Assembly (NCBI RefSeq): GCF_014698835.1
Contig: NZ_JACJTU010000011.1
Location: forward strand, 124,001-188,000
DNA length: 64,000 bases
Origin: Nostoc paludosum FACHB-159
Lineage (GTDB): Bacteria > Cyanobacteriota > Cyanobacteriia > Cyanobacteriales > Nostocaceae
Direction of reading: 5' to 3'
Every line of letters starts with the position of its first letter. Within the stretch, counting starts at the first letter, position 1. This document shows positions 8,977 to 19,308 of this stretch, one piece after another. A model generated the notes under the pieces. The model was not told where the DNA came from. It made no database searches and saw nothing but the letters and a program-made list of their open reading frames with translations. A program made the translations under genes and the position numbers.

Positions 8977-10290
8977 ATGGGTTCTGAAAATTTGTCAAAA
9001 GATACACTAGCAGAAGAACTGCTGGAACTAGCCATAAAATCTGGAGCAGAAGCCGCTGAGGTGTATCAGTCGCATTCGCTTTCTCGTCCAGTTTTTTTTG
9101 AGGCAAACCGACTCAAGCAGCTAGAAACCAGCCAATCTGAAGGTACAGCGCTGCGGCTTTGGCGAAATGGGCGTCCAGGGCTGACGGTGGCTTACGGTTC
9201 TGTCCCAGCCCCAGTGATGGTGGAAAAAGCTTTGGCTTTAAGTCAACTAAATCAGCCGGAAGCAGTGGAATTAGGCTCTAATTTTCAGCCATCTTACCCA
9301 AATTTAGGGGAAAGTGTGCCGATAGAGGTTTTGGTAGATTGGGGCAAGGAAGCGATCGCACTCATCCGCGATGCCTATCCTGATGTTGTCTGCAATGGCG
9401 ATTGGGAATGTGATGTTGAAACCACTAGGCTAGTCAATACTAAAGGTTTAGATTGCCACTACACTGACACTACCCTCAGTTGCTACATATCGGCAGAATG
9501 GGTGCGCGGCGATGATTTTTTGAGTGTTTCTGATGGTCAAACCCAGCGCGGCGAACTCCACCCAGACAAATTAGCTAACCAAATTTTACAGCGGTTAATT
9601 TGGGCAAGAGAAAATGTTCCGTCTCCCAATGGCCGCGTCCCAGTTTTGTTTACTTCTAAAGCCGCCGATATGCTTTGGGGTACTGTGCAAGCAGCTTTAA
9701 ATGGCAAACGAGTTTTAGAAGCAGCTTCCCCTTGGGCAGAACGCTTAGGGAGCCTAGTCATGGCACCAAGCCTCACCCTCTATCAAGATCCCCAAGCCGG
9801 CCCTTACAGTTGCCCTTTTGATGATGAAGGGAGTCCGACTCAATTTTTAGTATTCGTCCAAAACGGAACTTTAGAGCATTTCTATGGCGATCGCACCACC
9901 GGTCGCCAACTAAGTACTCACACTACTGGAAACGGTTTTCGCCCTAGTTTAGGCAGTTATCCTACCCCTGGTTTATTTAATTTTCTCATCCAGCCAGGAT
10001 CGTTATCGCTACAAGAGTTGATTGAACAGCTGGATGATGGCTTAATTGTGGATCAAATGCTGGGTAATGGCGGCAGTATTTCTGGAGATTTTTCGATCAA
10101 TGTTGATTTAGGCTACCGCGTCCAAAATGGTCATGTAATTGGACGCGTTAAGGATACGATGGTTGCAGGTAATGTCTACGCAGCTCTCAAGCAATTAGTT
10201 ACACTCGGCAACGATGCTGATTGGAATGGTTCTTGTTATACTCCATCTCTTATAGTCGAAGGGCTATCCACGACGGGGAGAAGTAATTAA
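8977..10290 (+). CDS. TldD/PmbA (TldE) family metalloprotease-related protein
   Basis: A 437-residue protein of the TldD/TldE family. It shows the N-terminal block GAEAAEVYQSHSLSRPVFFEANRLKQLE and the C-terminal Gly-rich block LGNGGSISGDFSINVDLGYRVQNG found in PmbA/TldE. It lacks a clear HExxxH zinc motif, as TldE-type subunits do, so it is more likely the non-catalytic partner of a TldD encoded elsewhere. TldD/E pairs process small peptides and degrade unfolded segments. Start at 8977 is preferred because the sequence before it is repeat DNA; 8944 is the alternative. Confidence 0.88.
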   Translation: MGSENLSKDTLAEELLELAIKSGAEAAEVYQSHSLSRPVFFEANRLKQLETSQSEGTALRLWRNGRPGLTVAYGSVPAPVMVEKALALSQLNQPEAVELGSNFQPSYPNLGESVPIEVLVDWGKEAIALIRDAYPDVVCNGDWECDVETTRLVNTKGLDCHYTDTTLSCYISAEWVRGDDFLSVSDGQTQRGELHPDKLANQILQRLIWARENVPSPNGRVPVLFTSKAADMLWGTVQAALNGKRVLEAASPWAERLGSLVMAPSLTLYQDPQAGPYSCPFDDEGSPTQFLVFVQNGTLEHFYGDRTTGRQLSTHTTGNGFRPSLGSYPTPGLFNFLIQPGSLSLQELIEQLDDGLIVDQMLGNGGSISGDFSINVDLGYRVQNGHVIGRVKDTMVAGNVYAALKQLVTLGNDADWNGSCYTPSLIVEGLSTTGRSN

Positions 10291-10311
10291 ATGAGGAATG
10301 GGGAATAGGAT

Positions 10312-10509
10312 GGAACTAGAAGCGAACTGACGGGTGTAGATTTAGCACCGGACGCAACGACGATTGGCAATAAGTTCGTAGTCCGATGGCGGAATATACC
10401 CTTAGCAGGATGTGGAATTGCCATCGTATGGTCTGTTGTACTAGCCAATGAATCACGAAGTTAGAAAGGACATTGGCAAAAACTCATCAAGCTCTTGAAA
10501 GCATCTCCC
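10312..10509 (+). pseudogene. Transposase remnant (DDE type), both ends missing, one internal stop
   Basis: One reading frame from 10312 gives GTRSELTGVDLAPDATTIGN and later WRNIPLAGCGIAIVWSVV, then LANESRS, a TAG at 10459, and in the same frame KGHWQKLIKLLKASP. This resembles the middle of IS4-like transposases (D...T, LPLAWxVxPAN, W...W), with TAG standing where a Trp would be expected. There is no start codon and it runs into intergenic repeat sequence at both ends. I take it as a decayed insertion sequence. Confidence 0.6.
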
Positions 10510-10573
10510 CACTCCCCATTCCTTGTTAAAAATAACTAGGATCGAATAGCGAGGTTAACCGAGAATCTAAATT

Positions 10574-12028
10574 ATGACTTCCACATTACCCGAACCTCAT
10601 CACAGCAACTCACCAAGTTGGGAGGAAGAACTAGATAGTGCCATTTTCAGTTTTGAAGATATTCAAACGGAACTGAACTATAAACAAGCACAAACGGCAC
10701 TACGAAATTTGGTGACTAATCTTGACCTCAGTTCTCAAGAAAAAGCGGGACTGGAGGCCCAGATTACTGATTTGGAAACCATGCTGGGCAAGTTAGACCG
10801 GATGGTGGTGCAGATTGCGGCTTTTGGGATGGTGGGACGTGGTAAGTCTTCGCTACTCAATGCTTTGGTTGGACAAACAGTATTTGAAACCGGGCCGCTG
10901 CATGGTGTTACCCGTGCTGCACAAAGAGTCAATTGGAGTATTAGCGAAGAAGCAGTTGGGGAAACTGAACGTGCTTTGCGAGTCACCCTCCCTGGTGTTG
11001 GTCAATCGCAGGTGGAATTAATTGATACTCCAGGGTTAGATGAAGTAGATGGTGCAACCCGCGCTGCACTGGCTGAACAGATTGCTAAACAAGCGGATTT
11101 GATTTTGTTTGTCATATCTGGTGATATGACGAAGATAGAACATGCTGCCCTTTCTCAATTGCGGGAAGCTGGTAAACCGATAATTCTGGTGTTTAACAAA
11201 GTAGACCAATATCCAGAAGCCGATCGCATGGCAATTTATCACAAAATCCGCGATGAAAGGGTACGGGAATTACTCACACCTTTAGAAATTGTCATGGCCG
11301 CTGCATCGCCATTGGTAAAGACGGCGGTTTTTCGCCCTGATGGTACTAGAGGCCTACAGTTGCGTCCAGGTAATGCCCAAGTCGAAGAACTGAAGCTGAA
11401 AATTTTGGAGATTTTGCACCGCGAAGGCAAAGCCTTAGTTGCTCTCAATACTATGCTTTATGCTGACATTGTAAATGAGCAATTGATAGAGCGAAAATTG
11501 ATGATTCGTGAGGAAAATGCTAATCAGTTGATTTGGAAAGCAGTGATGGCTAAGGCAGTGGCGATCGCTCTTAATCCCGTAACTGTGGTAGATATTCTTA
11601 GTAGTGTCGTAATTGATATTGCTCTAATTTTAGGTTTATCTAAACTCTATGGCTTCTCGATGACCGAAGCAGGAGCCGTACAATTGCTACAAAAAATTGC
11701 CCTGAGTATGGGCGGTATTGGAGCTAGCGAACTCTTAGCAAACTTAGGTTTAAGTGGATTAAAAACTTTACTTGGTATCTCTGCAACCGCTACTGCTGGT
11801 ATTGCTTTTGCTCCTTATATATCCGTAGCCCTGACCCAAGCCGGAGTTGCTGGTGTTTCTTCTTACGGTATTGGACAAGTTACCAAAGTTTATTTAGCCA
11901 ACGGCGCGACTTGGGGGCCTGATGGACCAAAAGCAGTGATTAATCGGATTTTGACAAACCTTGATGAAACTTCAATTCTCAACCGCATTAAAGATGAATT
12001 GCTCCACAAAGTAAAACTGAAAAAGTGA
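10574..12028 (+). CDS. Dynamin/Era-like GTPase with C-terminal DUF697 domain
   Basis: A 484-residue GTP-binding protein. G motifs are clear: G1 GMVGRGKSSLLNAL (about 85), G3 DTPGLDEV (about 152) and G4 NKVD (about 205). The C-terminal ~170 residues are Ala/Gly/Leu-rich (VAIALNPVTVVDILSS, ISVALTQAGVAGVSS) and match the membrane-associated DUF697 type. It is likely attached to a membrane through this part. Such proteins are common in cyanobacteria and chloroplasts, with no proven function I can name. A GTGCGTTG hairpin follows the stop. Confidence 0.88.
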   Translation: MTSTLPEPHHSNSPSWEEELDSAIFSFEDIQTELNYKQAQTALRNLVTNLDLSSQEKAGLEAQITDLETMLGKLDRMVVQIAAFGMVGRGKSSLLNALVGQTVFETGPLHGVTRAAQRVNWSISEEAVGETERALRVTLPGVGQSQVELIDTPGLDEVDGATRAALAEQIAKQADLILFVISGDMTKIEHAALSQLREAGKPIILVFNKVDQYPEADRMAIYHKIRDERVRELLTPLEIVMAAASPLVKTAVFRPDGTRGLQLRPGNAQVEELKLKILEILHREGKALVALNTMLYADIVNEQLIERKLMIREENANQLIWKAVMAKAVAIALNPVTVVDILSSVVIDIALILGLSKLYGFSMTEAGAVQLLQKIALSMGGIGASELLANLGLSGLKTLLGISATATAGIAFAPYISVALTQAGVAGVSSYGIGQVTKVYLANGATWGPDGPKAVINRILTNLDETSILNRIKDELLHKVKLKK

Positions 12029-12044
12029 TGCCTATAAATGTAGG

Positions 12045-12070
12045 GTGCGTTGTCGCCAAGCGCAACGCAC
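12045..12070 (+). terminator. Hairpin after the GTPase gene (dispersed GTGCGTTG repeat)
   Basis: GTGCGTTG (12045-12052) pairs with CAACGCAC (12063-12070) around a 10-nt loop, 17 bases after the stop. There is no U-run, so it is either a weak terminator or simply one of the dispersed GGTGCGTT...AACGCACC repeats of this genome. Confidence 0.45.
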
Positions 12071-12140
12071 ACCAACAATTCAAGATACCTACTGACAATT
12101 TGTTTTTGTTAATATACATTTAATTTTTGCCACCGCTTAC

Positions 12141-13004
12141 TTAACTGCTTGTATTTTGTTCCAGCCAAGCAACTACATCAGATATATTTGAAAAATCTAA
12201 AAAGGCTTCACCCAATTGCTCCAATTGTTCAGTAGATAATACTCGAATTTTATCAATAATTAACGAATCGATTTCTCCAAATCGCCGATTTAATTGACGG
12301 TTTAAAAAGCGAAAAGCTTCTTTTTGCTCTCCTCTTTGCTCTCCTCTTTGCTCTCCTCTTTGTTCTCCCTTTTGCAAAATATACTGATAAATAACTGATT
12401 CTTGCATAGTTGCCTCCCGTAATAATTGCAGAATCAAATCTTGCTTAAACTTTAACCCCGCTAATATTTCTGTGTATGCAGCTGTATTTTGTCTAGTCTC
12501 AACATCTGGAATTTTAGCAATTTCCTGGGCAACTTGCGATAATAACACTTGGGGTGAATCTGTTTGTGTTAATGGTGCGAAAGGTAATAACGCCAGATTG
12601 CTAAGAAATAGTGCTGAATCTTGCTCCCACATCCGTATAACTCGATAACGGTGGGTTGTAACCTCGCTAATATATTCTTCAGTAAAAGCGATTTCGTCAT
12701 TTGTCTGTTGCAGAAAAATTACTACCTGCGTCACAGGAACTTGATATTTTCGTGTCAATCGAACATAGTAATCTAGCATCCGCAGAGAAATTGGTTTTTG
12801 GGATTGCGTTCTAGTTTGAAATTCCAGGTGTAAAATCCGATTTTCTGTTTGCAGAAAGGTAACAGAATCAGCACGAATAGGTTCGATGCTCAATTCAGTT
12901 TTTAAAATTTCAATTGTTCGGGGTTCTTGATTTAATAACCAACGAATAAAATCACGGGGATATTTTTCTGCGAGTATTTTACAAAGGTTGTCATATTCTG
13001 CCAT
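12141..13004 (-). CDS. Rpn-like PD-(D/E)XK nuclease / DUF4351 protein
   Basis: A 287-residue protein of the Rpn/PDDEXK transposase-related nuclease family. The nuclease core shows RADSVTFL followed by ILHLEFQT, i.e. a D...ExQ motif at about residues 40-56. The C-terminal ~60 residues (FLNRQLNRRFGEID...LEQLGEAFLDFSNISDVVAWL) match DUF4351. Between them is a run of four GEQR/GEQK units (about 213-228) encoded by 12-bp tandem repeats. Family members promote DNA cleavage or recombination, and cyanobacterial genomes hold many copies. It is probably a mobile, fast-evolving gene. Confidence 0.87.
   Translation of the reverse strand: MAEYDNLCKILAEKYPRDFIRWLLNQEPRTIEILKTELSIEPIRADSVTFLQTENRILHLEFQTRTQSQKPISLRMLDYYVRLTRKYQVPVTQVVIFLQQTNDEIAFTEEYISEVTTHRYRVIRMWEQDSALFLSNLALLPFAPLTQTDSPQVLLSQVAQEIAKIPDVETRQNTAAYTEILAGLKFKQDLILQLLREATMQESVIYQYILQKGEQRGEQRGEQRGEQKEAFRFLNRQLNRRFGEIDSLIIDKIRVLSTEQLEQLGEAFLDFSNISDVVAWLEQNTSS
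12320..12372 (-). repeat. 12-bp in-frame tandem repeat in the Rpn-like gene
   Basis: About four copies of a 12-base unit (plus strand GCTCTCCTCTTT) encode GEQR four times on the minus strand, the last copy diverged to GEQK. The copy number could change without breaking the frame. Confidence 0.8.
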
Positions 13005-13079
13005 CTATCAAAATTGCACCTGATTTTATTGATTCTTGTAAATCTGTTGGCTGTTGCTTATTGCCTGTTCCCTGCTATA

Positions 13080-13149
13080 TTTAAAACTCGGAACTTGAGC
13101 TACAGAACTTAAAATGTCAAGTTCTACACTCAAACTCCGAGCTTTTAAA
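13080..13149. repeat. 70-bp nested imperfect palindrome
   Basis: Arms, from outside in: TTTAAAA (13080-86) with TTTTAAA (13143-49); CTCGGA (13087-92) with TCCGAG (13136-41); TTGAG (13095-99) with CTCAA (13129-33); AGAACTT (13104-10) with AAGTTCT (13119-25). The tip is AAAATGTC. It lies between two minus-strand genes and could form one long hairpin. It could be a small mobile palindrome, a structured RNA or a terminator for the gene at 13259. Confidence 0.7.
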
Positions 13150-13258
13150 CTGTAAATTTCAACCTTTTAGCCAAAATTATCGATAGATTTTCTCCACTAT
13201 TGATACTTACGGGTGCATTTTCTCAAATTTACAGACGAAATTTCGCCTTCATGAACTT

Positions 13259-14920
13259 TTAGTTTCTACCTTTGAAAGAATTGAGCCATTCTTGAACTTG
13301 TTCGCGGGCAATATCACGACCTCCCAAGCCAAAAGCTAGGGCAATAGCAACAGCGATCGCACCTAATAAAAGTCCAAAGGCTAAATTCACAATATCACTA
13401 GCAACTCCAATTTGTTGCAGTGCCATTGCTGAGACTAAAGTAATGATAGAAATCCGCGCTACTTGTCCTAAAATCTGTGCTTGGCGATCGCCAGAACTGG
13501 TAATAATGTTGAAAGCCAGATTTGCCAAAAATAAACCAATGGCGAATATTACCAAACCCGCCAAAATCCGCCCGAATATAACCAAAATACCAGACACTAA
13601 TGCTGTCAGGGCTGGAATATTCAGGATATTTACCGCCGCTACCGTTGCAAATAGCATAATACCCACTAAGGTAACAATGCCTGCAACTTCTGACGGTGTA
13701 CGGGTGGGAATTGGAGGGGGTGTTGGTTCTGTTGATTCCGTGGAAATGACAATTCGCCTAGTAGGTGTTGTCAGACCCAATACAGTGAAAATGTTATTAA
13801 AGCCTAAATTAGTCAGGATACTTGTAACTAAATCTGCTACAAATTGTCCCAAGAAATAGGCAATAATCAAAATTGCTATAGCTGTAAAGATTGCAGGTAC
13901 AGCGTTGAGAACCTGTTGCAGCATAGCGATCGCAGGCACTGATATTGCTGCAATTTGTAAAGCATCAAGGGCTGCGATCGCCACAGGAATCAAAATCAAA
14001 ATATAGACAATCGTACCGAGAATACTCGATAAAGATTGCACTCCCGCAGCCGTAGATAATCCAAATCGACTACCTAAACCATCAATACCAGCACTTGCTA
14101 GCAAGTTTGTCACAATCCGCCGCACCACATTAGCTATAAACCAGCCAACTGCCGCAATTAGCACCGCTGCTAAAATGTTTGGCAGAATTACCAGAATCTT
14201 TGTAATTAAAGCTTGTACTGGTTGTAAAGCTTCCCTGAGTCCGAGAGTATCCAGAATCGGAGCGAGAAACAGTAAAAATATAAACCAATACAAAGCATTC
14301 CCAATGGTTTCACTGAGAGACAATTGATTAAGACTGGGCACACTATCTGCGGGTTCTGGATTCAAACGCTCATCTAGGTTAAATGTCCTCACTAAACGTA
14401 TAGTAACAATTTTGACAATAGTGGCTAATACCCAGGCAGTTGCTAAAAGGATTCCAGCACCAACTAACTTTGGCAAAAAGCCAATAAGTTGCTCAAGAAA
14501 ACTATTCAGCGGTCGAGATGCGATCTCTAGATTCAGTGTTTGTAGAACAGCTACCGCAGTCAGTAAGATAATGCTCCAAAAAACCAAATCGGAGATTAAC
14601 TTCTCCACCTGAGGAACATCCTGACGACCTGTTATGCCTGCTGCAATCCTGTTATCTATGTTTGTGCGGTTGAGGATTTTTTGTATTACTGTGGCTGCGA
14701 TCGCTGCAATTAGCCAACCTACAAACAAAATTACCACAGCCCCCAGCACACGGGGCATAAACAGAATCAACTGTTCAACAATTCCTTGCACATTAGCGAC
14801 ACCTTCGTTTACTGCTGTTTGACCTGTTTGCAGACTCGGCGATTGTGCCAAAAATTGCTGTCCCCTTATTGATAAACCAATATCTATCAACTGGGTTATT
14901 CCTTGCCAAGTTGTGTTCAT
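13259..14920 (-). CDS. MscS-related membrane protein with five TM_helix repeats
   Basis: A 553-residue, very hydrophobic inner-membrane protein. The unit [FIL]-x-P-x-[IVL]-[LF]-x-[AG] + ~20 hydrophobic residues + I/V-x-x-[IL]-[LV] occurs five times (FMPRVLGAVVILFVG, FLPKLVGAGILLATA, ILPNILAAVLIAAVG, AVPAIFTAIAILIIA, ILVIFGRILAGLVIF). This is the conserved TM-helix repeat found in some mechanosensitive-channel-like proteins. The C-terminus (LAFGLGGRDIAREQVQEWL) resembles the pore-lining end seen in MscS-like proteins. No cytosolic MscS beta domain follows. Ion-channel or osmotic function is an inference. A Thr/Pro-rich linker (TESTEPTPPPIPTRTP) divides repeats four and five. Confidence 0.85.
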   Translation of the reverse strand: MNTTWQGITQLIDIGLSIRGQQFLAQSPSLQTGQTAVNEGVANVQGIVEQLILFMPRVLGAVVILFVGWLIAAIAATVIQKILNRTNIDNRIAAGITGRQDVPQVEKLISDLVFWSIILLTAVAVLQTLNLEIASRPLNSFLEQLIGFLPKLVGAGILLATAWVLATIVKIVTIRLVRTFNLDERLNPEPADSVPSLNQLSLSETIGNALYWFIFLLFLAPILDTLGLREALQPVQALITKILVILPNILAAVLIAAVGWFIANVVRRIVTNLLASAGIDGLGSRFGLSTAAGVQSLSSILGTIVYILILIPVAIAALDALQIAAISVPAIAMLQQVLNAVPAIFTAIAILIIAYFLGQFVADLVTSILTNLGFNNIFTVLGLTTPTRRIVISTESTEPTPPPIPTRTPSEVAGIVTLVGIMLFATVAAVNILNIPALTALVSGILVIFGRILAGLVIFAIGLFLANLAFNIITSSGDRQAQILGQVARISIITLVSAMALQQIGVASDIVNLAFGLLLGAIAVAIALAFGLGGRDIAREQVQEWLNSFKGRN

Positions 14921-15487
14921 GGTTTTCCAGTATTAAGCTTTTAATTCACCAAAAACACTTGAAATACTTATCCGGTGGCTTGATTTGAACTAGGGACTGG
15001 GGACTAGGTACTGGGAAAATAAGTATGTTGATTTATATCTGAACCAAACCTGACAGTAGTTTTCATGTATTTCAACCACATTTGTAGTAGGGATTACTAT
15101 ACCCCTACAGCAGGGTCTATTTACTGAAAATTACCGTCAAATAATTTCTTCGCCAGTACCCACTACCCAGCCCCATAGCGCCCACTCCTCCCCAACTCCT
15201 TGTACTGAAATTGGGACGAAATCGGCGTCACCTGTTGCATAATTCTGCATCCCAGTAAGTTTACTAGTGTTTTGCCTATCAATTTACCAGCAAATTACCT
15301 GTAAACTCACTGTCTGTTTGATATAGTCAAGATTTTTTCGTTTTATCAAAAAAAATGTCAAAAACTGAGTCGGGAGACAAGGGAGATGAGGGAGTGAGGC
15401 AGAAGAATCATAACTAATGCCCATGCCCCATGCCCAATGCCCCATTTTGCGTTACCCTAATTGCAGCAACAGCTTAAAAGATCTGGA
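14921..15487. other. Intergenic region between divergent genes
   Basis: About 570 bases between the MscS-like gene (minus) and the SRPBCC gene (plus). It holds GGGACTGGGGACTAGGTACTGGG-type repeat copies near 14990-15020 and ATGCCCCATGCCC-type repeat copies near 15418-15445. No gene is supported; promoters for both flanking genes are expected here. Confidence 0.5.
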
Positions 15488-15931
15488 ATGTCCCAAGTAC
15501 TGGAACAATCGATTCAAATTAACGCTACAGCCACGGTAGTCGAACGCTGTATTACCGATTTAGCACTTATGCACCGTTGGCTGAATCCTGTCCTTCGTTG
15601 CGAACCTGTGGGCGAAGTCTGGAGTACCGATTTAGGCAGTCAAAGTCGTTTTATCATTCAAATTCCTCTACTTCAACCAACTTTGAAAAGCGTAGTTGTG
15701 GAACGACAACCGGGTTTGGTAGTCTGGAAATTTGAGGGATTTTTTCAAGGACGCGATCGCTGGGAATGTCAACCAACACAAAAAGGAACACTCCTGCTCA
15801 ACCGCTTTGAGTTCGATATTCCTAACCCCTTAGTAAGTTGGGGTTTCAAAACCTTTGCCGCATCTTGGACAAAACAAGACATGGAAGCCCAGCTGCGCCG
15901 ACTCAAACGAGTCGCAGAAGAACAAAAATAG
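15488..15931 (+). CDS. SRPBCC (START-like) superfamily protein
   Basis: A 147-residue protein from the ATG at 15488 (MSQVLEQSIQINATATVVER); a TTG at 15461 is less likely. The N-terminal pattern of a strand then TVVERCITDLALMHRWLNP is that of polyketide-cyclase/dehydrase-like SRPBCC proteins, which form a hydrophobic ligand pocket. It ends in a long helix (TKQDMEAQLRRLKRVAEEQ), as expected. The ligand is unknown. It converges with the SirB1 gene, with a G-rich/C-rich inverted repeat in between. Confidence 0.85.
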   Translation: MSQVLEQSIQINATATVVERCITDLALMHRWLNPVLRCEPVGEVWSTDLGSQSRFIIQIPLLQPTLKSVVVERQPGLVVWKFEGFFQGRDRWECQPTQKGTLLLNRFEFDIPNPLVSWGFKTFAASWTKQDMEAQLRRLKRVAEEQK

Positions 15932-15936
15932 AATTG

Positions 15937-16026
15937 GGCAGAGGGGCAGGGGGGCAGGGGAGCAGAGGAGAAGTTAGAGTAAGTCTTTCCCCTTGTCCCC
16001 CTGTCCCCTTGTCCTCTTCCCGTGCC
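15937..16026. repeat. G-rich/C-rich imperfect inverted repeat between convergent genes
   Basis: GGGGCAGGGGGGCAGGGG on the left (about 15940-15960) faces CCCCTTGTCCCCCTGTCCCC on the right (about 15990-16010). It lies between the stop codons of two convergent genes and could act as a bidirectional terminator. It belongs to the same repeat style as 8635-8795. Confidence 0.6.
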
Positions 16027-16851
16027 CTATCCATCTTTTCCCAACTCAGCCAGTAGCCGCCTAATTACGGGTGCATCCTTGGCATCAGGAACTTTTACTA
16101 GATAAGTTTGTAAGTCGTTCAGGGCTTGGGGATAGTGGCCTAGTTGATAATAGATCAAACCGCGATCGCGCAATTCTAAAGTTAAATCAGGAAACAGCAG
16201 TAAAATTCGTTCAACTGCTCCTAGTGTTTTTTCTAACTTTTGTTGTCTCAGATAAATAAATTTTAAATTTGTTAGCATCCTTGCCAAAAATTGCCGATGA
16301 CTTATCACAGCTAAAAATTCTGGTTGTAGCGTCATCGGCTGCTGATAAAGTTGAGATAGTCTTTCTTGGCAATCTTGGGCAAATATTATTTCACCACCAT
16401 TGAAAGCATCGACAAAAATTTCCATATCTTGAACATCGGGGCGGATCAGAAAATGTCCTGGCATTCCTATACCCACCATCGGAAAATCAATCCGTCGCGC
16501 AATTTCTAAGTAAACTAACGCCAAAGTAATGGGAATACCCAATCGTCTGTCAATTACATCATTCAAATAACTATTGCGTGGGTCGTAGTAGTCAATTTTA
16601 TTACCAGAAAATCCTAAATCATCGTAGATATATTGATTAATAGTTTGAATCATCCGCAGAGGATATCGCTGTTGGGGTAGGCGTTCTTGCAACTCCCATG
16701 CCATTGTGTCAAGAGCATTGAGATATTCTTCTGGATCTAAGTCTGGATATTCCTCTTGGGCAATATATAAAGCTGCTTTTGCTAAATCAATCTCCTCGTC
16801 AGACTGCTGAATCTCCTGATAAAAATATTGTCGCGCTAACGAGAAATTCAT
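16027..16851 (-). CDS. SirB1-like protein (transglutaminase-like domain plus TPR)
   Basis: A 274-residue protein starting MNFSLARQYFYQEIQQ. The middle block NSYLNDVIDRRLGIPITLALVYLEIARRIDFPMVGIGMPGHFLIR is diagnostic for the SirB1 N-terminal transglutaminase-like domain; it keeps the conserved His of the GHFL motif, but the usual Cys position is not evident. The C-terminal ~90 residues form helical TPR-like hairpins (PDLTLELRDRGLIYYQLGHYPQALNDLQTYL). The function is unknown; the domain is generally considered non-proteolytic. Confidence 0.9.
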   Translation of the reverse strand: MNFSLARQYFYQEIQQSDEEIDLAKAALYIAQEEYPDLDPEEYLNALDTMAWELQERLPQQRYPLRMIQTINQYIYDDLGFSGNKIDYYDPRNSYLNDVIDRRLGIPITLALVYLEIARRIDFPMVGIGMPGHFLIRPDVQDMEIFVDAFNGGEIIFAQDCQERLSQLYQQPMTLQPEFLAVISHRQFLARMLTNLKFIYLRQQKLEKTLGAVERILLLFPDLTLELRDRGLIYYQLGHYPQALNDLQTYLVKVPDAKDAPVIRRLLAELGKDG

Positions 16852-17240
16852 AAGCTATTGCTCGGTGGAGGTGTGAGGATAAAGCGAAAGTGGCTTGGCT
16901 GAACTAAAAACAGTTTCTTGAAAAGTTATGTTCGCCAAAAGCCAGCTGCTGGGACTTTCCGCTTTTTGTACATATTTTTATCTTATGAATATTCACGAAA
17001 TTTGCAAATGTAGTTTATGCATAGATTTCATGAAATCGATCTATCCAAGGTATGAAAATAAGCTAATATAGCTCTTTAGTTATTGACTTAAATACATATT
17101 TATAGTATCGAGAATTTGGTTCGCTAATACCAGTAGAAATGTATATTATAAAACCACAATTATATAATTATTGCTTTACCCAATTGCGGAACTTCATTGA
17201 GAGCATTTGTATTAACTATTTGAATGAAATGGCATCGTAC

Positions 17241-17277
17241 TGCTCTTTGTGGCGATCGCTACAAAGAGCAGATTTTT
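17241..17277 (+). terminator. Terminator-like hairpin with a HIP1 palindrome in its tip
   Basis: TGCTCTTTGT (17241-17250) pairs perfectly with ACAAAGAGCA (17261-17270). The 10 bases between them are GGCGATCGCT, itself containing GCGATCGC, so the stem can extend. GATTTTTT follows directly. There is no upstream plus-strand gene to terminate, which suggests an unannotated transcript. Confidence 0.7.
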
Positions 17278-17522
17278 TGTATAAGTATTTGATGCCAACT
17301 TCACTTTATGGACTGCTGTGTTGGCAATGTCTACGAGGAACTGCACCTACACAAAGCAGGTAATTATTATTTGCTTGTATATAAATTTACTAAAAATTTA
17401 TATATTACTGCCGTCTCAGCGATCGCCTGACAAAGTAATTTTTTATCTGTCCTTGGGGCAGACAGAAGGCTCCAGAGCAGAGGGCAGAAGGGAAGAAAAA
17501 GTTTTAATTTAATTCAATCACA

Positions 17523-17556
17523 GCCATGTCAATACTGAGTTGGCATGGCAGTTTTA
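17523..17556 (+). terminator. Hairpin upstream of atpB
   Basis: GCCATGTCAA (17523-17532) pairs with TTGGCATGGC (17540-17549), with one G-U, around a 7-nt loop, followed by AGTTTTAATT. It lies about 220 bases before the atpB start and may end an upstream transcript or belong to the atpB leader. Confidence 0.45.
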
Positions 17557-17745
17557 ATTCTGATACTTAAAAAAGTTGCAATTTCAAGTATTTTCTGTTC
17601 CCTCCAAGCCATTTTTACAAGCGAGGCGAATTTTTGATCCCCAACCTCAGTCTTAAGAATCAATTTATGGCGTAGAGGGGGGGCGTTCAGTGCTAACCTG
17701 AAAGATGACATTGCTTAATCTTATGTCTTCAACGACCTTATCTGA

Positions 17746-19245
<1,500 letters not shown>

Positions 19246-19308
19246 TTAGTGCAAATTCTAATGACTAATGGCAATTGCAAAAGACAACGGACAAAGGACA
19301 AAAGACAA

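Noticed and set aside
17139-17363. 74-residue ORF upstream of atpB
   Set aside because: It runs through the perfect hairpin at 17241-17270, has no Shine-Dalgarno and no recognisable protein features.
19249-19308. N-terminal extension of atpC
   Set aside because: Encoded by repeat DNA and begins with TTG; epsilon subunits start at [10 protein letters not shown].
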